Assembly (NCBI GenBank): GCA_949287785.1
Contig: CASEHR010000057.1
Span: 1-7,092, forward strand
Direction of reading: 5' to 3'
Source of the DNA: an uncultured Bacillota bacterium
GTDB lineage: Bacteria; Bacillota_I; Bacilli_A; Erysipelotrichales; Erysipelotrichaceae
DNA: 7,092 nucleotides
The notes under the pieces are model-generated. The model ran no database searches, was not told the origin of the DNA, and was given only the letters and a program-made list of their open reading frames with translations. Shown here in pieces: positions 1 to 5,473 of the stretch. The position numbers and the translations under genes are program-made. Position 1 is the stretch's first letter; each line of letters begins with the position of its first letter.

Positions 1-297
1 ATGATAATTGAATTATTAAAGATCGGTGTTAATGTTGCGTTTGATACAATTGGAAAACTCAATTATTTAAGCGATGCGAAGAGAATCGAGTTTATAAAGA
101 CCGCCATAAGCAAAGTTTATGTTCATCAGATCTTTATGTCGATGGATATAACAAGGAAATCAATGCTTAGAAAAAACGGTGGAGTTGGTTATGGTTACTT
201 GCTCGATGATTTTTGCCCTAGATTGCTCGAGGCCGGTATTAGCGAGAAAGATCTTGAAACGATAATGTGTGAAAACATAGAAAGAGTATTAGTATAA
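1..297 (+). CDS. php: Phosphotriesterase-family metal-dependent hydrolase (Php/YhfV type), C-terminal part, 5' truncated by window edge
   Basis: These 98 residues are the C-terminal third of a phosphotriesterase-homology protein, a TIM-barrel amidohydrolase with a binuclear metal site. The family is normally about 290-320 residues, so roughly 195 residues, including the HxH and carboxylated-lysine parts of the metal site, lie left of the window. The ATG at base 1 is an internal methionine, not the start. Visible signatures are VAFDTIGK (residues 12-19), LSMDITR-like FMSMDITRKS (45-54) with Asp49 as the expected metal ligand of strand 8, the loop GGVGYGYLLD (60-69), and the terminal helix GISEKDLETIMCENIERVL. 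The family includes phosphotriesterases, lactonases and phospho-sugar lactonases; the substrate of E. coli Php is not established, so none is assigned here. The next gene starts 12 nt downstream, which implies one operon. The gene is AT-rich compared with the right half of the window. Confidence 0.86.
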   Translation: MIIELLKIGVNVAFDTIGKLNYLSDAKRIEFIKTAISKVYVHQIFMSMDITRKSMLRKNGGVGYGYLLDDFCPRLLEAGISEKDLETIMCENIERVLV

Positions 298-303
298 GGG
301 GTG
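296..303 (+). promoter_or_regulatory. Ribosome binding site setting the yhfS start
   Basis: AAGGGGTG sits 6 nt before the ATG at 310. It overlaps the GTG at 301, which opens the same frame three codons earlier. That GTG has no ribosome binding site of its own at the right distance, so ATG 310 is preferred. Confidence 0.7.
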
Positions 304-309
304 CTGTGT

Positions 310-1395
310 ATGAAAACTTTTCCACTAGAGTCAATTAACTTAGAAAAAGCTAAAGAAAAACAATTTAGAATGATTGACTGCATCACCAAAGAATTTAAAG
401 GTCATGAAATATTGACTAGAGGCGATCTCGGTGTGGTTAAGGGGTTAAATCAACCCGTTGCTACACACAAAACCGAAAGAGTTTTGGCACATTTTTGGAA
501 TGCAGAAGATTCTATTTTAGTAAGAGGTTCTGGTACTAATGCAATTCGTTATGCGCTTTTTTCATGCTTAAAAGCTAATGATGAATTGTTAGTGCATACA
601 TCTCCAATTTACGAAACAACAAAAACAACAATAGAGATGCTTGGGTTAAAAGTTGTGAGGGCAAACTTTAACGATATTGAGAATATAAGAGAAGTTTTGA
701 ATAAAAATAACTGTAAAGCTGCTCTGGTCCAGTATTCGAGACAATTACCGGATGATTCTTACAATATGAAAGAGGTAATAGACGTCATAAAAGAATTCGA
801 TATACCTGTTATTACCGATGACAATTACGCTGTCATGAAAGTAGATAACATTGGTGTAGAGTTAGGCGCAGACTTAAGCTGTTTTTCTTGTTTTAAGCTT
901 CTTGGTCCAGAAGGAATAGGCTGCGTTCTTGGTAGAAAAAAATATATCGATATAATTCGCAAACATCACTATTCTGGTGGATCACAGACACAAGGTCACG
1001 AAGCGTTGGATGTTTTAAAAGGTCTAGTTTATGCTCCTGTTGCTTTAGCAATTCAAGCAGAGGAGCTGATCAAACTCGAAAGCAGGTTAAAAAGCGGTTA
1101 TATACCGGCAATACAGGACGCTTACATTGTTAATGCACAATCTAAAGTTTTGATAGTAGAATTCAAGGATCCAATCGCAAGAAGGGTATTAGAAATAGCA
1201 GAGGAATTAGGGGCATTGCCCAATCCTGTCGGAGCTGAGTCTAAATATGAGTTTTGTCCGATGTTCTATCGAGCATCGGGGACCTTTAGAGCAATGAATC
1301 CCCAGAGCGAAGATTATATGATACGCATTAATCCTAATAGAGCTGGTGCAGAAACTATATTGAATATATTAAGACAAGCTATAGAGGGGATTTGA
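310..1395 (+). CDS. yhfS: PLP-dependent aminotransferase-fold enzyme, YhfS type
   Basis: This 361-residue protein belongs to the fold-type I (aspartate aminotransferase superfamily) PLP enzymes. It resembles E. coli YhfS, a predicted transferase of unknown substrate, from end to end and, as I recall, in exact length. Landmarks are MKTFPLES at the N terminus, the GDLGVVKGLNQP segment (38-49), the phosphate-loop region GSGTNAIR (73-80), the TDDNYAVMKV segment (169-178) whose aspartate should hold the PLP pyridine nitrogen, and FSCFKLLGPEG (192-202) with Lys196 as the expected Schiff-base lysine. YSGGSQTQG (221-229), NAQSKVLIVEF (275-285) and the C-terminal IRINPNRAG (338-346) are further family blocks. 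ATG 310 was chosen over GTG 301 because of the ribosome binding site at 296-303. It ends 1 nt before yhfX and is cotranscribed with its neighbours. The pairing with a second PLP enzyme suggests amino-acid-like substrates, which is inference. Confidence 0.87.
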   Translation: MKTFPLESINLEKAKEKQFRMIDCITKEFKGHEILTRGDLGVVKGLNQPVATHKTERVLAHFWNAEDSILVRGSGTNAIRYALFSCLKANDELLVHTSPIYETTKTTIEMLGLKVVRANFNDIENIREVLNKNNCKAALVQYSRQLPDDSYNMKEVIDVIKEFDIPVITDDNYAVMKVDNIGVELGADLSCFSCFKLLGPEGIGCVLGRKKYIDIIRKHHYSGGSQTQGHEALDVLKGLVYAPVALAIQAEELIKLESRLKSGYIPAIQDAYIVNAQSKVLIVEFKDPIARRVLEIAEELGALPNPVGAESKYEFCPMFYRASGTFRAMNPQSEDYMIRINPNRAGAETILNILRQAIEGI

Positions 1396-1396
1396 T

Positions 1397-2560
1397 ATGT
1401 TTGTTGATAGTGTAAGTAAAAGTAACAAAAGACTCTTGGAAGAGGTCGTTAAATTACATAAACATGGCGATATCTTACCTGATTCATATGTAATTGATGT
1501 TGATACATTACTCGATAATGCAAAAAAAATGTTGGCAAAGGCAAAATCTCTAAAACTCAAAATGTACTTCATGCTTAAACAAGTCGGCAGGAATCCGTAC
1601 ATTGCTAGAAAGTTGATCGAATGCGGATATGATAGCGCTGTTGTTGTTGATTTTAAGGAAGCGCAGATAATGATGGAAAATGGTATTCCTTTGGGGAATG
1701 TTGGCCATCTTGTTCAAACGCCAAAGCATTTACTTAAAAAAATAATCAATTATGGAACAGAAGTCATGACCGTTTATACCTATGATAAAATAGTCGAGAT
1801 TAATAAGGCTGCAAAAGAGTTGAATAAAGTTCAAGACATCTTGATACGTGTTTATGATGATGGAGATTCGATATATTCCGGACAAGAAGCGGGAATAACT
1901 TTAGCAGATCTTGAAAACATTGTAAGAAATACTAGAGAACTAAAGAATGTCAAAATTGTTGGCATTACATCCTTTCCGTGTTTTTTATACGATGATGCAG
2001 ATAATGATTTTAAGCCAACCCATAATCTGGAAACAGTATTGAAAGCAAAAGAATTGCTGGTTGAGAATGGCGTTGATGTTAAGGAGGTAAACATGCCTAG
2101 TACAACCTGCTGTCGTACGCTGGATCTTATCAAGAGATATGGTGGTACACATGGTGAACCTGGGCATGGTCTAAGCGCTTCTACTCCTTTACATGCAAAA
2201 ATGGATCTAGAGGAAAAACCATGTGTTGTTTACGTTAGTGAAGTATCGCATAATTTTAATGATCATGGTTATGTGTATGGAGGCGGAATTTATCGACGTG
2301 GACATATGCAAAATTGCCTGGTCGGCGAAAACCTGGAACACTATCGAATATATACGCCAGATATCGACAGTATCGATTATCATTTTGTACTTGATAGAAA
2401 TGCAAAAGTGAGCGATGTTGCAATAATGGCTTTTAGATTTCAGATATTTGTAACACGATCAACAGTTGTACTCATCGAGGGACTGAAAAATGGAACACCA
2501 AAGATTGTTGGGGTTTACGATAGCGAAGGCCGTCGATTAAGAGGTGCGATTGATGAGTAA
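1397..2560 (+). CDS. yhfX: PLP-dependent alanine-racemase-fold enzyme, YhfX type
   Basis: This 387-residue fold-type III PLP enzyme (alanine racemase/D-threonine aldolase-like barrel plus C-terminal beta domain) matches the E. coli YhfX type, including its length as I recall it. The PLP lysine should be Lys61 in YFMLKQVGRNP (58-68), early in the barrel after the YVIDVDTLLDNA strand (31-42), which is the usual layout for this fold. Other blocks are AVVVDFKEAQ, GNVGHLVQ, the glycine-rich GTHGEPGHGLSASTP near residues 250-265, which may bind the cofactor phosphate, and YVYGGGIYRRGHM in the C-terminal domain. The start has AGAGGGGA (1383-1390) 6 nt upstream. The 3' end overlaps yhfW by 8 nt, which implies translational coupling. 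Racemase, decarboxylase and aldolase activities all occur in this fold, so the reaction cannot be read from the sequence. Codon use is AT-rich like the two genes before it. Confidence 0.87.
   Translation: MFVDSVSKSNKRLLEEVVKLHKHGDILPDSYVIDVDTLLDNAKKMLAKAKSLKLKMYFMLKQVGRNPYIARKLIECGYDSAVVVDFKEAQIMMENGIPLGNVGHLVQTPKHLLKKIINYGTEVMTVYTYDKIVEINKAAKELNKVQDILIRVYDDGDSIYSGQEAGITLADLENIVRNTRELKNVKIVGITSFPCFLYDDADNDFKPTHNLETVLKAKELLVENGVDVKEVNMPSTTCCRTLDLIKRYGGTHGEPGHGLSASTPLHAKMDLEEKPCVVYVSEVSHNFNDHGYVYGGGIYRRGHMQNCLVGENLEHYRIYTPDIDSIDYHFVLDRNAKVSDVAIMAFRFQIFVTRSTVVLIEGLKNGTPKIVGVYDSEGRRLRGAIDE
2539..2546 (+). promoter_or_regulatory. Ribosome binding site setting the yhfW start
   Basis: AAGAGGTG lies within the last codons of yhfX, 6 nt before ATG 2553. 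It includes the GTG at 2544, which opens the same frame three codons earlier; using ATG 2553 makes sense of both the ribosome binding site and the 8-nt stop-start overlap. Confidence 0.65.
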
Positions 2561-3770
2561 ACGCTTCATCATAATCGTCCTTGATGGATTTGGGATAGGG
2601 GCGATGGAAGATGCCCGGGAAGTGCGGCCGGGTGATGAGAATACCAATACCTTAAGGAGCATCCTGAAAGATCATCCCGATCTTAAGCTTCCGACCTTGG
2701 AAAAGCTCGGTTTGATGAATGCCTATGGTCATGAAAGCGAATATATGCACTTCAATAATGATGCCAATTATGGCAGAAGTGCCCTGATGCATTTTGGCGC
2801 TGATACTTTTATGGGACATCAGGAGATCATGGGCACTTTGCCGAAAAAGCCGGAAGTCCATCCTTTCCAGCAGAAAGTCGATATCGTCTATGATCATTTA
2901 AAGAAGAACGGTCATAAGGTCGAGTATCGAAGCAGAGATGGTCTTCGATATGTCGTGTGTGATGACTATGTCACTATCGCCGACAATCTGGAAGCTGATC
3001 TTGGCATGTGTTATAACGTCACTGCGCCGTTAGATTATATCTCCTTTGAAAAAGAACACGAGATCGCGGAACTGGTCAGGGAAGTAGTCACAGTCGGCAG
3101 GGTCATCGTCTTTGGCGGTACCGGAAATAATATGCAGGATCTTTACAATGCCGAAGAAGTCAAAGAGGGCAAATACATCGGTATTGCCAGTGCTAAGTCA
3201 AAATCTTATGAACAAGGATATCAGTGCCGGCATCTGGGTTATGGTGTCGATAAGAATGTCCAGGCACCGACGATCCTGACCAAGGCGCATATTCCCTGCG
3301 TTCTGATCGGTAAGGTCGCTGATATCGTCGCCAACGATCTTGGTGAGAGCTATTCCTGTGTTCCGACACCAGAATGTATGAAGCTGACGATCGATGCGAT
3401 CAGAAAACACGATACCGGTTTTATCTGTACCAATATCCAGGAGACAGATCTGGCCGGTCATTCGCAAGACAGTACAGAATACAAGAAGATACTCGAACAG
3501 GCTGATGACGGTCTTTCGAAGATCTTACCGCTTTTGGGTGAAGATGATATTCTCATCGTTCAGGCAGATCATGGCAATGATCCGGACAGCGGAAGCAGCA
3601 GACACACCAGAGAATATGTTCCGCTTCTCATATATAGAAAGGGACTTCACGGAATCAAAGTCGGCACCAGAAAGACGATGTCTGATAACGGGGCGACTTG
3701 TTGCGACTACTTTGGTGTCGATATGCCGGAAAACGGCGCATCATATCTTGACCTGTTAAAGCGCTCTTAG
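2553..3770 (+). CDS. yhfW: Phosphopentomutase-like metalloenzyme of the alkaline phosphatase superfamily, YhfW type
   Basis: This 405-residue protein has the two-metal alkaline-phosphatase-superfamily core with a mutase-type cap, as in DeoB phosphopentomutase, but is closer to E. coli YhfW. Core residues are Asp11 in IVLDGFGIGAM, Thr85 in ADTFMGHQEIMG (aligns with the phosphorylated Thr of DeoB), Asp299 and His303 in NIQETDLAGHSQD, Asp339-His340 in QADHGNDP, and His351 in RHTREYVPLL. All expected metal ligands are therefore present. The cap is about residues 100-220. The DLAGH spacing (Asp-x3-His) resembles cofactor-independent phosphoglycerate mutase rather than the Asp-x4-His I recall for DeoB. 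DeoB moves phosphate between C1 and C5 of (deoxy)ribose; the YhfW substrate is unknown, though phosphate transfer on a small sugar-like molecule is likely. The gene is last in the cluster. Its codons (ATC for Ile, many GATC) match genes downstream, not its three operon partners. An ordinary deoB is the less likely alternative. Confidence 0.87.
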   Translation: MSKRFIIIVLDGFGIGAMEDAREVRPGDENTNTLRSILKDHPDLKLPTLEKLGLMNAYGHESEYMHFNNDANYGRSALMHFGADTFMGHQEIMGTLPKKPEVHPFQQKVDIVYDHLKKNGHKVEYRSRDGLRYVVCDDYVTIADNLEADLGMCYNVTAPLDYISFEKEHEIAELVREVVTVGRVIVFGGTGNNMQDLYNAEEVKEGKYIGIASAKSKSYEQGYQCRHLGYGVDKNVQAPTILTKAHIPCVLIGKVADIVANDLGESYSCVPTPECMKLTIDAIRKHDTGFICTNIQETDLAGHSQDSTEYKKILEQADDGLSKILPLLGEDDILIVQADHGNDPDSGSSRHTREYVPLLIYRKGLHGIKVGTRKTMSDNGATCCDYFGVDMPENGASYLDLLKRS

Positions 3771-3833
3771 GAAATTACAGAAGTCATTTACGGATGGCGT
3801 ATTGATCGATTGTATGCGCAACGAGTGAATTTT

Positions 3834-3851
3834 AGGTGAAAGTTTTCACAT
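3834..3851. promoter_or_regulatory. Palindromic operator candidate (Rex- or CRP-like)
   Basis: The inverted repeat GTGAAA-GT-TTTCAC lies 15 bp upstream of the proposed -35 of the lipoprotein gene. In its 18-bp context it has the geometry GTGA-N6-TCAC and agrees with the Rex operator pattern TTGTGA-N6-TCACAA in 10 of the 12 fixed half-site positions when the outermost bases are ignored (9 of 12 strictly). CRP-type sites share this TGTGA-N6-TCACA layout. As RNA it would form only a weak 5-6 bp hairpin with a very small loop, followed by ATTTTCT, so a role as the yhfW terminator is possible but poor. Confidence 0.35.
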
Positions 3852-3866
3852 TTTCTAAATTTGTGC

Positions 3867-3895
3867 TTGCATTGACAAAAGTCATCCCATATAAT
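3867..3895 (+). promoter_or_regulatory. Sigma-A-type promoter of the lipoprotein gene
   Basis: A perfect TATAAT (3890-3895) has TTGCAT (3867-3872) 17 bp upstream. A better-looking TTGACA (3872-3877) is only 12 bp from TATAAT, too close to serve as its -35 box. The start site would fall near 3901-3904, giving a leader of about 15 nt that begins almost at the ribosome binding site. Confidence 0.6.
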
Positions 3896-3903
3896 GTTTG
3901 GGC

Positions 3904-3910
3904 AGGAGGA
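3904..3910 (+). promoter_or_regulatory. Strong ribosome binding site of the lipoprotein gene
   Basis: AGGAGGA lies 7 nt before ATG 3918. It rules out the in-frame ATG at 3894, which is part of the -10 box and would put eight residues in front of the signal peptide. Confidence 0.85.
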
Positions 3911-3917
3911 ATGCAAA

Positions 3918-4958
3918 ATGAAAAAATTATTAGCTTTATTAGTCTGCGGTCTAATGGCTCTGAGCTTAGTTGCTTGTACATCTAACACAGAACCATCAGG
4001 AACAGATACAACAGAACCTACTACAGAAACAACCGGTTCAACAACAGGTGTATCAATGGGTGTAGGTCAATCGACAACTATGTCACCGACAAGTGTTGAT
4101 GCCGATCACGAAGAAGGTAAAATTGAAGTCAACACAACATATGCTTTATTGGTCGTTGATGGCGAAGGCAAGATCGTCGATCTGCAAGTAGACGTCGCAC
4201 AGAACAGCTCAACTTGGGATGGTACAGGTACTATCGTAACTGAAGGTCTCCAAGGTACAAAGAGAGAACGTGGCGATGATTACGCTATGAAAGAGACATC
4301 AGCTGCAATGGGTAACATTGAAGGTGGTGCTGAATGGTATGAACAAGCTGACGCATTTGAAGAATACTGCATCGGTAAAACAGTTGATGAAGTATTGAAT
4401 ATGGAATTAGGCGGCGATCACAACAGCCCGGTTGATCTTACAACAAGCTGCACGATGAGCGTTGAAGAATTCTTGAATGCGATCGCTGATGCTAACGAAC
4501 ACCTCACAGCTGTTGAAGGTGAAGTAGCTAGCTATGGTTTAGCTTCCCAAACAACAGTTTCTACATCTTCAGCTAGCGCTGATGGTGATGGTTCGGTTCA
4601 ATACAACGTCACATATGCCGGTGTTGCATTAGATGCTGACGGCAAAGTCTTATTGACAGATATCGACGTTGCTCAAAATACTGCTAAATTCGATACAACA
4701 GGTACAGTCTTAAGTGCTGATCCAATCGATTCAAAACAAGATCGTAAGGATGATTACGGCATGAGAAGTGCTTCACCTATCGGTGCTGAATGGTTCGAAC
4801 AAGCTGCTGCTTTCGAAGAATACTGTGTCGGCAAGACAGCTGCTGAGATCGAAGGTATGGAATTAGGCGGCGACCACAACAGTCCGGTCGATCTGACATC
4901 AAGCTGCACGATGGCTGTTGCTGATTTCATCACAGCTATCACAAAAGCTTGCGCTTAA
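3918..4958 (+). CDS. Lipoprotein with two FMN-binding-type (PplA/Cad-like) domains, probable flavinylated extracytoplasmic electron carrier
   Basis: This 346-residue protein starts with a lipoprotein signal peptide (MKKLL, hydrophobic core) and lipobox SLVAC, with Cys20 as the lipidated residue. A Thr/Ser/Glu-rich linker (21-66) would span the cell wall. Two homologous domains follow, about 69-193 and 227-345. Each runs from a YALLVVDGEGK- or YAGVALDADGK-type strand through VAQN, GDDYAMK/KDDYGMR, AEWYEQADAFEEYC and ELGGDHNSPVDLTxSCTM. The last segment fits the ApbE flavinylation pattern D-x2-[ST]-x2-T, with Thr179 and Thr331 as likely FMN-bearing residues. The layout matches Listeria PplA (extracellular electron transfer) and the Cad-type lipoproteins whose signal peptides yield pheromones. 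Each domain carries two cysteines (151/178 and 303/330), plus Cys344. The gene is monocistronic, with its own promoter and terminator. Its even codon use suggests high expression. FMN attachment itself is inferred from the motif; a non-covalent or other ligand is possible. Confidence 0.8.
   Translation: MKKLLALLVCGLMALSLVACTSNTEPSGTDTTEPTTETTGSTTGVSMGVGQSTTMSPTSVDADHEEGKIEVNTTYALLVVDGEGKIVDLQVDVAQNSSTWDGTGTIVTEGLQGTKRERGDDYAMKETSAAMGNIEGGAEWYEQADAFEEYCIGKTVDEVLNMELGGDHNSPVDLTTSCTMSVEEFLNAIADANEHLTAVEGEVASYGLASQTTVSTSSASADGDGSVQYNVTYAGVALDADGKVLLTDIDVAQNTAKFDTTGTVLSADPIDSKQDRKDDYGMRSASPIGAEWFEQAAAFEEYCVGKTAAEIEGMELGGDHNSPVDLTSSCTMAVADFITAITKACA
4122..4496 (+). repeat. FMN-binding-type domain, copy 1 of an intragenic duplication
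   Basis: This codes for residues 69-193 of the lipoprotein. It aligns in order with copy 2; the best-conserved stretch is MELGGDHNSPVDLT followed by [TS]SCTM, and EEYC-[IV]-GKT is also shared. Many synonymous differences separate the copies (for example GATCAC/GACCAC), so the duplication is old. Confidence 0.85.
4596..4952 (+). repeat. FMN-binding-type domain, copy 2 of an intragenic duplication
   Basis: This codes for residues 227-345 of the lipoprotein. It is slightly shorter than copy 1: the segment between the DDY motif and AEW is cut by several residues (MRSASPIGAEW versus MKETSAAMGNIEGGAEW). A Ser/Ala/Asp-rich linker of about 30 residues separates the copies. Confidence 0.85.
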
Positions 4959-4980
4959 TTTAAAAATTCTATAGTAAACG

Positions 4981-5007
4981 AGCTCCTATTATCATAGGAG
5001 CTTTTTT
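4981..5007 (+). terminator. Intrinsic terminator of the lipoprotein gene
   Basis: A perfect 9-bp stem (AGCTCCTAT paired with ATAGGAGCT), a 4-base loop TATC, and a run of six T beginning with the last stem base. It lies 22 nt after the lipoprotein stop codon and insulates dtd from the lipoprotein transcript. Confidence 0.93.
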
Positions 5008-5017
5008 ATGTTAGAAT
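4989..5017 (+). promoter_or_regulatory. Extended -10 promoter of dtd-folD-DUF951, probably giving a leaderless mRNA
   Basis: TG-T-TAGAAT (5009-5017) is an extended -10 element. TTATCA (4989-4994), 17 bp upstream, is a fair -35 but lies in the loop of the preceding terminator. Initiation 6-9 nt past the -10 falls at 5023-5026, on or next to the A of the dtd ATG. No Shine-Dalgarno sequence precedes that ATG. Confidence 0.5.
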
Positions 5018-5025
5018 AGCGCCGT

Positions 5026-5472
5026 ATGAAAGTCGTTATTCAAAGAGTAAGGTACGCCAGATGCCGGATCGATGGCGAGATATACAGTGCGATCGATCAA
5101 GGTTTTATGATCTTAGTCGGGATCAGAGAAGGCGACAGTAAAGATGAAGTCGAAAAGATCGCAAAGAAGGTCAATGGTTTGCGGATCTTTGAAGATGATC
5201 AGGGAAAGATGAATCTAGATCTCAAGACGATCGGTGGTTCGATCATGAGCATTTCACAATTTACCTTATATGCCGACTGTGCCAAAGGTAATCGTCCGAG
5301 TTTTATAAAAGCGATGAAGCCTGAGCATGCCAATGAATTATATATGTATTTCAATAAGTTATTACAGGACTATGGTCATGAAGTAAAGACCGGTGTCTTT
5401 GGTGCTGATATGAAGATCGAGATGATCAATGACGGTCCGGTGACGATCATCATCGACAGTGAGGAGTTATAA
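5026..5472 (+). CDS. dtd: D-aminoacyl-tRNA deacylase
   Basis: This complete 148-residue cytoplasmic enzyme hydrolyses D-amino acids, and glycine mischarged on tRNA-Ala, from tRNA and so protects translation from wrong-chirality residues. It has the family length and the N terminus MKVVIQRV. The active-site motif SQFTLYAD (77-84) contains Thr80, and NDGPVT (135-140) contains the Gly-cisPro pair (Gly137-Pro138) that enforces chirality at the dimer interface. KGNRPSF (87-93) and FGADM (125-129) are also typical. Cys13 stands where valine is usual in the early strand (ARCRIDG), a minor change. The start at 5026 lacks a ribosome binding site and appears leaderless; no better start exists in frame. 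It is followed 1 nt later by folD, whose ribosome binding site is inside the last dtd codons. Many members of this phylum carry dtd beside relA, which is not the case here. Confidence 0.97.
   Translation: MKVVIQRVRYARCRIDGEIYSAIDQGFMILVGIREGDSKDEVEKIAKKVNGLRIFEDDQGKMNLDLKTIGGSIMSISQFTLYADCAKGNRPSFIKAMKPEHANELYMYFNKLLQDYGHEVKTGVFGADMKIEMINDGPVTIIIDSEEL
5461..5466 (+). promoter_or_regulatory. Ribosome binding site setting the folD start
   Basis: GAGGAG in the final codons of dtd lies 7 nt before ATG 5474. It overlaps a GTG at 5459 that opens the folD frame earlier, so ATG 5474 (protein MIIDGSK) is the real start. Confidence 0.75.
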
Positions 5473-5473
5473 G

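Noticed and set aside
1..297. Complete 98-residue small protein starting at base 1
   Set aside because: It aligns with the C-terminal third of the phosphotriesterase family starting mid-barrel, so it is the end of a gene cut by the window edge.
3394..3759. 121-codon open frame on the + strand
   Set aside because: It lies wholly inside yhfW in another frame, has no ribosome binding site, and its arginine- and serine-rich translation resembles no family. The yhfW frame carries all catalytic motifs of this stretch.
3797..3819. Hairpin GCGTAT/ATGCGC as a terminator for the yhf-type operon
   Set aside because: It needs a G-U pair, has an 11-base loop and is not followed by a T-run. No convincing terminator was found after yhfW.
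3872..3895. TTGACA (3872-3877) paired with TATAAT (3890-3895) as a consensus promoter
   Set aside because: The spacer is only 12 bp, too short for sigma-A contact. TTGCAT at 3867 gives the normal 17 bp, so the TTGACA match is probably incidental.
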